From Arenimonas soli (GTDB taxonomy: Bacteria > Pseudomonadota > Gammaproteobacteria > Xanthomonadales > Xanthomonadaceae): a stretch of 64,000 nucleotides of DNA. Each line of letters opens with the position of its first letter. The stretch's first letter is position 1. The notes below the pieces were generated by a model. The model searched no databases, was not told where the DNA came from, and saw only the letters and a program-made list of their open reading frames with translations. The DNA is taken from positions 186,001 to 250,000 of the forward strand of contig NZ_BMKC01000001.1 in assembly GCF_014643775.1 (NCBI RefSeq), read 5' to 3'. The translations under genes and the position numbers were made by a program. Of this stretch, positions 52,161-60,292 are shown piece by piece.

Positions 52161-53072
52161 TCAAACCCTCTCGAGCCAGCCGTGTTTGTCCGGCGTGGCG
52201 CCGTCGAAGAGGCCGAAGAACAGGTCCTGGATGCGGCGGGTGACCGGGCCGGGTTTGCCGGTGCCGACCGGGCGGCCGTCGACGCTGCGGATGGGCGTGA
52301 TTTCCGCCGCCGTGCCGCACATGAAAAGCTCGTCGCACAGGTACAGGTATTCGCGCGGCATGTCGCGCTCGACCACTTCGAGCCCCGCCTCGCGCGCCAG
52401 CACCATGATCGAATCGCGGGTGATGCCGTTGAGCAGCGCCGCGCTGACCGGCGTGGTGTGCAGTGCGCCCTTGAAGACCAGGAACAGGTTCTCGCCGGCG
52501 CCTTCGCTGAGCAGGCCGGTCGAGGCCAGGGCGATGCCTTCGCCGAAGCCCAGCCGCCGCGCCTCGCGCGCCACCAGCTGGCCGGAAAGGTAATTGCCGC
52601 CGGCCTTGGCGCCGGCCGGGATGGTATTGGGCGCGAAGCGCTGCCAGCTCGACACGCAGGCGTCGATGCCGGCTTCCAGCACATCCGGGCCCAGGTAGGG
52701 GCCCATGTGCCAGGCGGCGATGGCCACGTCCACCGGCGTTTCCGCGGACAGGCCGAAACCGCCCAGGCCGCGGTAGGCGATCGGCCGCAGGTAGGCCCGT
52801 TCCAGGCCATTGGCGCGGATGACGTCGCGGCAGCCCTTGGCCAGGGCCTGGACGTCGTAGGGCACCGGCATGTCGTAGATCTTCGCCGAGGCGTGCAGGC
52901 GCTGCAGGTGGTCGGTCAGCCGGAAGATCGACTGGCCCTGGGGCGTGGCGTAACTGCGGATGCCTTCGAACACCGAACTGCCGTAGTGCAGGCCGTGGGC
53001 CATCACGTGCACCGTGGCCTCGGCCCAGGGCTTGACCTGGCCGTTGTGCCAGATGTGTTCGGGGTAGTTCAT
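52161..53072 (-). CDS. ilvE: Branched-chain amino acid aminotransferase
   Basis: 303 residues from ATG 53072, giving the usual MNYPEHIWHNGQVKPWAEATVHVMAHGLHYGSSVFEGIRSY start. It is a fold-type IV PLP enzyme. AGAKAGGNYLSGQLVAREARRLG follows the typical spacing, the catalytic Lys lies in LRPIAYRGLGG-to-GAKAGG region, and GAGENLFLVFKG and LFMCGTAAEITPIRSVDGR complete the site. It transfers the amino group between glutamate and branched-chain keto acids. It is convergent with the histidine kinase, 34 bases away. Confidence 0.94.
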   Translation of the reverse strand: MNYPEHIWHNGQVKPWAEATVHVMAHGLHYGSSVFEGIRSYATPQGQSIFRLTDHLQRLHASAKIYDMPVPYDVQALAKGCRDVIRANGLERAYLRPIAYRGLGGFGLSAETPVDVAIAAWHMGPYLGPDVLEAGIDACVSSWQRFAPNTIPAGAKAGGNYLSGQLVAREARRLGFGEGIALASTGLLSEGAGENLFLVFKGALHTTPVSAALLNGITRDSIMVLAREAGLEVVERDMPREYLYLCDELFMCGTAAEITPIRSVDGRPVGTGKPGPVTRRIQDLFFGLFDGATPDKHGWLERV

Positions 53073-53134
53073 GCGCGTCGGGCTCCGTGGCGAAGCCGGC
53101 ATTCTAGCCTCGGCGCGGCGAAGGCGGCGTGTGC

Positions 53135-53854
53135 CTAGAGTTCGATCCACCAGCAGCCGGCGTTGCGGCGCAGCAGGAAGTCGGTGCGTGCCGAACCCGC
53201 GTCCGTGGCGCTGCTGGCCTGCTCGATGCGCAGCGCCCGGGGCCGGGTCTGGCGGGAGGGTGCGGGGGTGCTGCCGTCTTCGCTGCCGTCCGCGCGGCCC
53301 ATCGGGTAGTCGGTTTGCTGCGGTGCGGTGGCGGGGTCCCGGGGCGGTGCGGGCGCAAAGTCGCCCGACGCGCTGTAGTCGGTGGCTTCGGGCAGGGTCG
53401 GTAACGGCTCCGGATAGACGAAGTCGATCGCCACCAGCGGTCGCCGGGCGATGGCCTCGAGTTCGTCCATCAGGTAGCGGCCGCCGCGGGCGCTGGTGCC
53501 GGTCCAGTGGTAGTGCGTGGCCAGGCGGTTCACGTCGCCCGACTCCAGCGCGCCGCGCACGCCCAGAAGCAGGGAATCGATGCTGCGGGCACAGCCGGCG
53601 CCGACGGTGCCGGTGCCGGTGGTGAACCCGTGGGCGCCGGCCGCCGCCGGCCGGACCGGTGCCGGCGACGCCGCACCGTCCAGGGCCCGGAACGGCCCCT
53701 GGCGCGCCACCGCGCCTTCGGATTGGCAGGGCTGGTCGCTGTAGACATTGCGGCCATCGGCGCCGACGCAGCGGTTCACCGCCTGGGCGTGCACGCCGGC
53801 CGGCAGGGCCAGCAGGGTGGCGGCAAGCAGCAGGGGTGCGGCAGGGTGGAACAT
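53135..53854 (-). CDS. Exported DUF4124-like protein
   Basis: 239 residues with a signal peptide ending VHAQA. The start of the mature protein, NRCVGADGRNVYSDQPCQSEG, is the DUF4124 pattern: a short beta unit with two cysteines that probably pair. The rest is low in known motifs: a helical section (CARSIDSLLLGVRGALESGDVNRLATHYHW), a Pro/Ala/Asp-rich linker, and a compact C-terminus with a lone cysteine (RRNAGCWWIEL). Function unknown. It lies 21 bases downstream of metF on the same strand. Confidence 0.75.
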   Translation of the reverse strand: MFHPAAPLLLAATLLALPAGVHAQAVNRCVGADGRNVYSDQPCQSEGAVARQGPFRALDGAASPAPVRPAAAGAHGFTTGTGTVGAGCARSIDSLLLGVRGALESGDVNRLATHYHWTGTSARGGRYLMDELEAIARRPLVAIDFVYPEPLPTLPEATDYSASGDFAPAPPRDPATAPQQTDYPMGRADGSEDGSTPAPSRQTRPRALRIEQASSATDAGSARTDFLLRRNAGCWWIEL

Positions 53855-53875
53855 GCCGCGCAGCCTAGCGCCTTG

Positions 53876-54700
53876 TCAGCCCAATCGGGACAAAACGGCT
53901 TCGGTCGGCCGGGCAAGGTTCAGCGTGTAGAAGTGCAGCTCGGGCGCTCCGCCTTCGAGCAATCGGCGGCACATCGCCGCCACCGCGTCGGCGGCGAATT
54001 CCCGGATGCTGTCGGCGTCGTCGCCATAGGCCTGCATGCGCTTGGCCATCCAGCGCGGTATTTCGGCGCCGCAGGCTTCGGAAAAGCGCCGCAGCTGGCT
54101 GTAGTTCGAGATCGGCATGATGCCCGGGATGATCGGGATGGTGATGCCGGCCGCGCGCATGTCGTCCACGAAGCGGAAGTAGGCGTCGGCGTTGAAGAAG
54201 TACTGGGTGATCGCCGAATCGGCGCCGGCGGCCACCTTGGCCTGGAAATTGCGCAGGTCGGCCAGGGCGTCTTCGGCCTGCGGGTGGGTTTCCGGGTAGC
54301 AGCCCACTTCGATGCGGAAGTGGTCGCCGTGGGTTTCCCGGATGAAGGCCACCAGGTCGGCGGCGTAGCGGAAATCGCCGGCCCGGGCCATGCCCGAGGG
54401 CAGGTCGCCGCGCAGGGCGACGATGCGGGTGCAGCCCATGGCCTTGTAGGTGTCGAGCAGTTCGCCCAGCTCTTCGCGGGTGCCGCCCATGCAGCTCAGG
54501 TGCGGCACGGCATCCTGGCCGTGGTCGGCGCGCAGGTGGCGCACGGTTTCCGGCGTGTAGCTGAGCGTCGAGCCGCCGGCGCCGAAGGTGACCGAGACGA
54601 ACTCCGGTCCCCGGGGCTTGAGCTTGCGCACCGTGCGGTCGAGCTGGGCACGCTGCTCGTCGTTCTTGGGCGGGTAGAACTCGAGGCTGAATGAAGTCAT
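53876..54700 (-). CDS. metF: Methylenetetrahydrofolate reductase
   Basis: 274 residues, TIM barrel with FAD. It begins SFSLEFYPPKND, where the Glu is part of the folate site, followed by FVSVTFGAGGST, HLSCMGG, IVALRGDLP, RIEVGCYPETHP, ADSAITQYFFNADAYFRFVDD and IIPGIMPISNYSQLRRFSE. The enzyme makes 5-methyltetrahydrofolate for methionine synthesis. Its promoter contains a 22-base palindrome, and ahcY lies nearby, so this is a methionine-cycle neighbourhood. Confidence 0.97.
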   Translation of the reverse strand: MTSFSLEFYPPKNDEQRAQLDRTVRKLKPRGPEFVSVTFGAGGSTLSYTPETVRHLRADHGQDAVPHLSCMGGTREELGELLDTYKAMGCTRIVALRGDLPSGMARAGDFRYAADLVAFIRETHGDHFRIEVGCYPETHPQAEDALADLRNFQAKVAAGADSAITQYFFNADAYFRFVDDMRAAGITIPIIPGIMPISNYSQLRRFSEACGAEIPRWMAKRMQAYGDDADSIREFAADAVAAMCRRLLEGGAPELHFYTLNLARPTEAVLSRLG

Positions 54701-54729
54701 GCGAAAGGGATCGGGCGGGGCCTGGGCCG

Positions 54730-54757
54730 ACTATATCCTTTCATCCGGATGAAAGGA
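54730..54757 (-). promoter_or_regulatory. metF promoter with 22-base perfect palindrome
   Basis: Two 11-base arms, TCCTTTCATCC and GGATGAAAGGA, abut with no spacer at 54736-54757. On the minus strand a TATAGT -10 (54735-54730) directly follows, so the palindrome fills the spacer and -35 region of the metF promoter. A bound protein would block transcription. It does not match MetJ boxes or the TGAA-N5-TTCA sites of MetR. An ArsR-type SahR regulator is one candidate. Confidence 0.65.
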
Positions 54758-54760
54758 AAC

Positions 54761-55351
54761 ATGAACCGACCCCCGGTTTTCCCCGACAATCCCCCCATGA
54801 CCATCGCCATGACCGACTTCGCCCGCCGCCGCCTGTTCCCCGGCGACGGCCGCCGCACCGCCATCCAGGACACCAGCGCCGAAGCCTTCGTTGAACGCCT
54901 GAACAGCGAGGCCCCGGAGGCCGTGCTGCCCGGCTATGCGCCCTTCTGCCGGCTGCACGTGCATCGCAACTGGACCGCGACGCGGTGTTCGGCCATCCCC
55001 ATCACGCCGGAAAACCGCCAGCTGCTGTGCAGCGCCTACGAGGCCCGCACGCCGGCCGAGCTACCGGTGCTGGTGCGCTGGTTCGAAGGCCTGGAGCCGC
55101 CGGTGGCCAAATATCTGGTGCCTATCCTCTACGACCGAGAACAACTGGCGAAGGAGGGCACCACCATCGACGCCGACTGGGGCATCGTCGGCTGCCTGTA
55201 CACGATGGAGCCCGCCGAAATCCCGATGGTGCCCATCACCATGCTGCGCAACGCGCTGGGCGTGGAGGAGGGCGGCAGCGGGGTGCCGATTGATCGCGAG
55301 GCCTACCAGCGCGCCGTCGCCTTCTGGAACAGCCACGCCAACTGGCGCTGA
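54761..55351 (+). CDS. DUF3228-family protein
   Basis: 196 residues from ATG 54761, which has AAAGGAAAC just upstream. An ATG at 54749 is rejected because it lies inside the palindromic operator, and an ATG at 54797 lacks a ribosome binding site. The protein is soluble, with FARRRLFPGDGRRTAIQ, LPGYAPFCRLHVHRNWTATRCSAIPIT, VPVLVRWFEGLE-like and ADWGIVGCLYTMEPAEIPMVPITMLRNALG. This is a conserved family with no known activity. It is divergent from metF and could share the palindromic site. A terminator follows it. Confidence 0.85.
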   Translation: MNRPPVFPDNPPMTIAMTDFARRRLFPGDGRRTAIQDTSAEAFVERLNSEAPEAVLPGYAPFCRLHVHRNWTATRCSAIPITPENRQLLCSAYEARTPAELPVLVRWFEGLEPPVAKYLVPILYDREQLAKEGTTIDADWGIVGCLYTMEPAEIPMVPITMLRNALGVEEGGSGVPIDREAYQRAVAFWNSHANWR

Positions 55352-55359
55352 CCCAAAAA

Positions 55360-55387
55360 GAAACGGGCGCCTCGCGGCGCCCGTTTC
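55360..55387. terminator. Bidirectional terminator between DUF3228 gene and ahcY
   Basis: A perfect 12-bp stem GAAACGGGCGCC/GGCGCCCGTTTC with a TCGC loop lies between two convergent genes. An A run precedes it, which gives a U tract for ahcY on the minus strand; the plus-strand T run is short and lies within the stem. Confidence 0.85.
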
Positions 55388-55423
55388 GATTCCGACCGTG
55401 GGAGGGACTTCAGTCCCGATTCC

Positions 55424-56860
55424 TCAGTAGCGGTAATGCTCCGGCTTGTACGGACCTTCCTTGGCCACGCCGAGGTAATCGGCCTGTTCCTTGGTCAGGG
55501 TGGTCAGCTTCACGCCGATCTTCTCCAGGTGCAGGCGGGCCACTTCCTCGTCCAGCTTCTTGGGCAGGATGTAGACCTTGGGCTCGTAGCTTTCCTTGTT
55601 CGCCCACAGCTCGATCTGCGCCAGGGTCTGGTTGGCGAAGGAGTTGGACATGACGAAGCTGGGATGGCCGGTGGCGCAGCCCAGGTTCACCAGGCGGCCT
55701 TCGGCCAGCAGGAAGATCGAGTTGCCGTTGTCGAAGGTGAATTTGTCGACCTGCGGCTTGATGTTGGTCTTCTTGGCGCCCGAGTTGTAAAGGGCATCGA
55801 CCTGGATTTCGTTGTCGAAGTGGCCGATGTTGCAGACGATGGCCTGGTCCTTCATGCCCTTCATGTGCTCGAGCGTCAGCACGTCCTTGTTGCCGGTGGT
55901 GGTGACGTAGATGTCGCCGCGGCCCAGGGTCGATTCAACGGTGTTGACCTCGAAGCCTTCCATCGAGGCCTGCAGGGCGCAGATCGGGTCGATTTCGGTG
56001 ACCACGACGCGGGCGCCGTAGGCGCGCAGCGAGGCAGCGGAACCCTTGCCGACGTCGCCGTAACCGCAGACCACGGCCACCTTGCCGGCCAGCATCACGT
56101 CCATCGCGCGCTTGAGGCCGTCGGCCAGCGACTCGCGGCAGCCGTAGAGGTTGTCGAACTTGGACTTGGTGACCGAGTCGTTGACGTTGATCGCCGGCAC
56201 CAGCAACTTGCCCTGTTCGGCCAGCTGGTAGAGGCGGTGCACGCCGGTGGTGGTCTCTTCCGAAACACCCTTCCAGTCCTTCGCGACCGTGGTCCAGAAA
56301 CCCGGGCGCTCGCGGGCGACGCGCTTGAGCAGGTTCTTGATCACCTGTTCTTCGTGGCTGGCGCCGGGGCTGTTGACCCAGCTGTCGTCACCCTTTTCGA
56401 GCTCGTAGCCCTTGTGGATGAGCAGGGTGACGTCGCCGCCGTCGTCCACGACCATCTGCGGGCCGAGGAAACCGCCCTTGCCGTCCGGGAAGGACAGGGC
56501 GTCGAGGGTGCAGTCCCAATACTCTTCCAGGGTCTCGCCCTTCCAGGCGAAGACCGGCGTGCCGGTCTTGGCGATGGCCGCCGCGGCGTGGTCCTGGGTG
56601 GAGAAGATGTTGCAGGACGCCCAGCGCACGTCGGCGCCGATGTCCTTGAGGGTTTCGATCAGGACGGCCGTCTGGATGGTCATGTGCAGCGAGCCGGTGA
56701 CCCGCACGCCCTTGAGCGGGGCGTCCTTGGCGTACTTGCGGCGGATGGACATCAGGCCCGGCATCTCGTGCTCGGCGATGTCGATTTCCTTGCGGCCCCA
56801 ATCGGCCAGGGACAGGTCGGCGACCTTGAAGTCGTGCTTGAGGGGAGTAACAGCGTTCAT
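55424..56860 (-). CDS. ahcY: Adenosylhomocysteinase
   Basis: 478 residues, the long proteobacterial form. It hydrolyses S-adenosylhomocysteine to adenosine and homocysteine with bound NAD+. Landmarks are [89 protein letters not shown] (NAD site), [14 protein letters not shown] and the C-terminal [12 protein letters not shown], whose Lys and Tyr reach into the partner subunit. GGAG is eight bases before the ATG. Its 5' leader contains an SAH riboswitch. Confidence 0.98.
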   Translation of the reverse strand: MNAVTPLKHDFKVADLSLADWGRKEIDIAEHEMPGLMSIRRKYAKDAPLKGVRVTGSLHMTIQTAVLIETLKDIGADVRWASCNIFSTQDHAAAAIAKTGTPVFAWKGETLEEYWDCTLDALSFPDGKGGFLGPQMVVDDGGDVTLLIHKGYELEKGDDSWVNSPGASHEEQVIKNLLKRVARERPGFWTTVAKDWKGVSEETTTGVHRLYQLAEQGKLLVPAINVNDSVTKSKFDNLYGCRESLADGLKRAMDVMLAGKVAVVCGYGDVGKGSAASLRAYGARVVVTEIDPICALQASMEGFEVNTVESTLGRGDIYVTTTGNKDVLTLEHMKGMKDQAIVCNIGHFDNEIQVDALYNSGAKKTNIKPQVDKFTFDNGNSIFLLAEGRLVNLGCATGHPSFVMSNSFANQTLAQIELWANKESYEPKVYILPKKLDEEVARLHLEKIGVKLTTLTKEQADYLGVAKEGPYKPEHYRY

Positions 56861-56917
56861 AGGTAAAGCTCCGTTGGTGGGCGACGCCGGCCGGGCAGGG
56901 GCCTCGGGGGTCGCTCG

Positions 56918-57005
56918 TTAACGGGCGCGGTTGAACTTGGAACCTTCGCCGAGCCTGATCCCTTGCCCCCTTGCGGGGCCGGGCTTGCAGCGCCCCTCGG
57001 CGGGG
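56918..57005 (-). ncRNA. S-adenosylhomocysteine (SAH) riboswitch upstream of ahcY
   Basis: Read on the minus strand, CGCCGAG (57002-56996) pairs with CTCGGCG (56953-56947) to form P1. The conserved core GAGGGGCGCTGCAAG follows P1, and ATCAGGCTCGG closes it. P2 is a GC hairpin capped by GCAAG. Downstream, GCGCCC (56928-56923) can pair with GGGCGC (56995-56990) in the core to make the P4 pseudoknot. These are the hallmarks of the SAH riboswitch, which turns ahcY on when SAH builds up. It begins about 17 bases after the expected transcription start. Confidence 0.88.
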
Positions 57006-57028
57006 TGGGCCCCGGGGGGCCGGCGGGC

Positions 57029-57034
57029 ATTATA
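57029..57034 (-). promoter_or_regulatory. -10 element of ahcY promoter
   Basis: A perfect TATAAT on the minus strand lies 24 bases before the riboswitch P1. No good -35 is visible at 16-18 bases; TTCATC at 20 bases is a weak option. Confidence 0.65.
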
Positions 57035-57039
57035 TCGCT

Positions 57040-57194
57040 TGTTCGCGATGGGGGGATGAATGGCCTCCCACGGCAGGTTCGGCCTTCTGGCGGGCTATTT
57101 AGTGCCGAAGCCGCGGAGGGCCGGAGGCCGTTCGGTGCGATGAGCTGATTTGCAGGAAGAATCAACAACTAGTGGTAAGGAACGCTGCGTCCAA
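57040..57194. other. Gene-free boundary between ahcY promoter and hsdM
   Basis: No gene, tRNA or attachment-site repeat is visible. Base use shifts here from strongly GC-rich to more mixed sequence toward hsdM. It may be the junction between core chromosome and the restriction island, but I see no direct repeat to prove it. Confidence 0.4.
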
Positions 57195-59108
57195 CTATGC
57201 CGAATTCATCAGCGTGTTCAGCCTAGCCAACGCGTCGGCCACAATACGACCATGGTTCCCAATATGGTTGATGATCTGTTGCGGCGTGCGAGTATCTACT
57301 TGCACAGCGGCGGTTGGATTGACAGCCTTCAGATCGAACACAGCAGCATCAATGTCGGAAGCGCGGGCCTCCAAATCCCGGGCGGTCCGGTCCTGTTCCT
57401 GTATCCGCGTGGTTAGGACATGTTGTTTGTCCTCAGAGTGCTTATCCTTCCTCAGACGCTTGAGCTGATCCTTAAGGTCAACCACCGTGGCTTTGAGCCG
57501 CGCTGCCTCATCGAGCAATGGCTGCATCTCAGTCCGGGCCTTGGCCCGGCGGGCGGCGATGTCCACTGTCCAGGAATAACGACTTTCACCCTCGGGATTC
57601 CCTCGGTGCTGGAGCATGCGGGCGTAACTGGGGAAGGGTTTGCCGGCGTTTGCCTCGTCGGTCCGCCAATCGGCGGTGAGAATAGCGGGCAGCGCGTCGT
57701 CGGCCAATACCGTACCATCCGATGCGAACCCGAAGTGTGCCAGCGTGAGCGGCGTCTTTTTGCCGACTTTCACATGCGACAGGTCGTAGTACCAGATCTT
57801 CTCGGTCTTTTTGCCCTTGGTGAAGAACAGCAGGTTGGTCTTCACGCCAGCGCCAGCGGTCGAGAACACGCCGCCGGGCAGGCTCACGATGGCCCACAGA
57901 TCGCACTCGTCCACCAGTTTGCGCTTGGTCTCGACAAAGGCGCCCTCGTTGGTGCGAAACAGCAGGCCTTCGTCCAGCACGATGGCGCAGGTACCCTTTG
58001 GCGCTAACTCGGCGAGGATGTCCTGCACGAACAGCACCTGGGTGGCGCTGGTTTCGTACGGAAAATTCTTCTGTGCGTCCTTGCCTTCCTTGCCGCCAAA
58101 GGGCGGGTTGGTCAGGATCACGTCGAACTGCTTGGGGGCGTTGTCGAACAGCGCGGCGTAGATAGCGCGGCGGGTCAGTGAGTTGCCGTGCCACAGGTTT
58201 GGCTGGTCGATGCCGTGCAGCACCAGATTGGCCAGCGCGATGGGGAACACCAGGTTCTCCTTCTCGCGACCGAAGAAGGTGTCGTGCTTGAGGGTGTCGA
58301 TGTCAGTGCTGGTAGCGCTTGCGCCCATATGGCGGGCGATGTGCTCATAGGCGATGGCGAGAAAACCGCCGGTGCCGCAGCAGGGGTCGTACACCGTCTG
58401 GCCTAGTTGCGGATCCACCGTGTGCACCATGGCGCGGATAACCTCGCGCGGGGTGAAGAACTGGCCGCCGTCGGAGTTCTTCTCGCCCATCTTCAGTAGC
58501 AGGTCCTCATAAACCTGCGACAGGGTGAAGAAGTGGGTGTCGTCGACATGGTCGATGTTGATCTGGTGCACCTTGTCGAGGATGTCGCGCAGGTTGGCCT
58601 CGCTGTCCACGCGCAGCTTTTCCACCGCCGTCATCGTGCGGCCGATGATGCGCTGCTTGCGGCTGGCCGCCGGGTTGGGCAGGCCGGTGCGGGTGTCGAT
58701 GTCCAGGCTGTGCAGGTGCGGCAGCAGTTCCTTGTTGATGAAGTCGAACAGCTTGCCGTCGCCGGCGGCGAACAGCTCCTGGCGTTTCCAGCCGAAGGGC
58801 TTGCCTTCGGCAGTTTTGGGATGATCGGACTTGTCCGAGTACGGCGCGGCCCAGTCCTGCCAGCGGTAGGGGCTTTGCAGCGCGGGCGAGAAGCTGGCGC
58901 CCAGTGCCTCGGCCTCTTCCCGCTCCTTGGTCTCCTGGGCATCGAGGATGCGCAGGAAAAGAATCCAGGTCAGCTCCGGCACGTACTGCAAGGCGCTGGC
59001 GCAGTTGGAGCGGCGCATCACATCGCAGATGCTCTTGACGAAGCTGGACAGAGACTGGGTGGAGGTGATGCCCTTGGGTTGTTTGGTGGTGGCTTTCTTC
59101 CTGGCCAT
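57195..59108 (-). CDS. hsdM: Type I restriction-modification methyltransferase subunit HsdM
   Basis: 637 residues, an N6-adenine methyltransferase. The HsdM N-terminal helical domain (about 15-200) precedes the catalytic part with FFTPREVI, the SAM motif DPCCGTGGFLA (241-250) and the active site ILTNPPFGGKEG (NPPF at 334-337). A long C-terminal coiled coil (about 525-600, LLDEAARLKATVVDLKDQLKRLRKDKHSE) is likely to contact HsdS. It is the last gene of the hsdR-hsdS-hsdM transcript, two bases after hsdS. It protects host DNA and forms the restriction complex with HsdR. Confidence 0.96.
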   Translation of the reverse strand: MARKKATTKQPKGITSTQSLSSFVKSICDVMRRSNCASALQYVPELTWILFLRILDAQETKEREEAEALGASFSPALQSPYRWQDWAAPYSDKSDHPKTAEGKPFGWKRQELFAAGDGKLFDFINKELLPHLHSLDIDTRTGLPNPAASRKQRIIGRTMTAVEKLRVDSEANLRDILDKVHQINIDHVDDTHFFTLSQVYEDLLLKMGEKNSDGGQFFTPREVIRAMVHTVDPQLGQTVYDPCCGTGGFLAIAYEHIARHMGASATSTDIDTLKHDTFFGREKENLVFPIALANLVLHGIDQPNLWHGNSLTRRAIYAALFDNAPKQFDVILTNPPFGGKEGKDAQKNFPYETSATQVLFVQDILAELAPKGTCAIVLDEGLLFRTNEGAFVETKRKLVDECDLWAIVSLPGGVFSTAGAGVKTNLLFFTKGKKTEKIWYYDLSHVKVGKKTPLTLAHFGFASDGTVLADDALPAILTADWRTDEANAGKPFPSYARMLQHRGNPEGESRYSWTVDIAARRAKARTEMQPLLDEAARLKATVVDLKDQLKRLRKDKHSEDKQHVLTTRIQEQDRTARDLEARASDIDAAVFDLKAVNPTAAVQVDTRTPQQIINHIGNHGRIVADALARLNTLMNSA

Positions 59109-59110
59109 GT

Positions 59111-60292
59111 TTATTCCTCAAAGGCCTGTGCGAGCACGCGGCGGGGGAGTCGGTCGATGTCCTCCAGTGAGGTCTTGCTGGCACGCTCGATGGCATCGAT
59201 TTCGGTCATCGCGGCCTGGATGCGGGCCACGAGGTGTTGTTGTTCAGTCTTGTCTGGTGCAGGTACTTCCAGTGCCTTCAGCAGCGCGCCATTCAGGGCG
59301 GCCTGACTTCCACCCCGCTCCGCCGAAAGATCGCGCAGATCCTGATAGGACGCCTGCATCCACAGGCAGAGGAAGTCCGGGTCCCAGGTATCGTTCGGCA
59401 TTACGGCGAAACAGTTCTGATTCGTTGTGGCAGGGATTTCCAGAATGGCCGATTGCCCGCGCGTTTTGCCCTGTCCGATCATTGCAATCAGGATGCTCTT
59501 GGGCGGCAGCAAGGTCAGCGAGCATTCCGCCAGCGCCTTGCAGGAGATGGCTTCTTCGGTGGTCGTGATCGGCGCGAAGGCGACTTCCCCGGTTTTCACC
59601 CACGCGATCTCCGCCGGCTGCCAGTATTGCTTGTTGCCGCGCGAGGGCGTGGAGCCGCTGGTGGTGGGGGCATGGTCGCCGAGCTTCTTTTTCGGCGCGG
59701 CATCCAGTTCGGCGAAGAAGGTCTTGAGCAGACGCGCGCGCAGCAGGCGGACGTCACGCAACTGCGCTTGCGCCGCCTGGCGGGCGGTCTCCACTTCGGC
59801 CAGTTGGGGCTTCAGGCGGGCGGCGATTTGGCGTTGCTCTTCGATGGATTCCGGATATCTGATCTCGAACGCTTCCAACGCGGACTTGGAAACCTCCACA
59901 AACGTCGCACCGCTTCCAAGCGCTTGAATGTCAGCCATCCGATGTTTCAGGGTGAAGTAAAGAAACTCTCCGTCTAACGCGGTTGAACAAACGAAGCTCT
60001 TACAGCCTTGATTGGTGTGCAGATCGCATCCAGCAATCGCAAGGTGCCCGATGGGTGCCCTGGACGACATCAACACCGACCCTTTCGGGACCAAAGCGGG
60101 ATTGCAGCTTGCACGACCAAGCTCGCTAATCTGTCTCGCCGATGTACTGATGACAGTTGCGCCCAGTTTCCCAAGATCCGTTGGCGTGACCCAAACAAGA
60201 TCACCATGCCAATAGGCAGGGTTAGCAGAATCGGGTGTAGTTCCACTCAAAATGGTCGTGATTGCGCCCAGTGGCGCAGTAAGCCAGCTCAT
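59111..60292 (-). CDS. hsdS: Type I restriction-modification specificity subunit HsdS
   Basis: 393 residues with two target-recognition domains, each followed by a conserved helix. TRD1 spans about 1-150 (GDLVWVTPTDLGKLGATVIS, IRYPESIEEQRQIAARLKPQLAEVETARQAAQAQL), and TRD2 about 195-345 (KLGDHAPTTSGSTPSRGNKQYW, LEVPAPDKTEQQHLVARIQAAMTEIDAIERASK). The two helices set the gap in the bipartite recognition site; the target sequence cannot be read from the protein here. The start overlaps the hsdR stop by four bases. It appears intact. Confidence 0.95.
   Translation of the reverse strand: MSWLTAPLGAITTILSGTTPDSANPAYWHGDLVWVTPTDLGKLGATVISTSARQISELGRASCNPALVPKGSVLMSSRAPIGHLAIAGCDLHTNQGCKSFVCSTALDGEFLYFTLKHRMADIQALGSGATFVEVSKSALEAFEIRYPESIEEQRQIAARLKPQLAEVETARQAAQAQLRDVRLLRARLLKTFFAELDAAPKKKLGDHAPTTSGSTPSRGNKQYWQPAEIAWVKTGEVAFAPITTTEEAISCKALAECSLTLLPPKSILIAMIGQGKTRGQSAILEIPATTNQNCFAVMPNDTWDPDFLCLWMQASYQDLRDLSAERGGSQAALNGALLKALEVPAPDKTEQQHLVARIQAAMTEIDAIERASKTSLEDIDRLPRRVLAQAFEE

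Noticed and set aside
54749-54760. ATG inside the palindrome as start of the DUF3228 gene
   Set aside because: It sits within the symmetric operator; the ATG at 54761 has a ribosome binding site.
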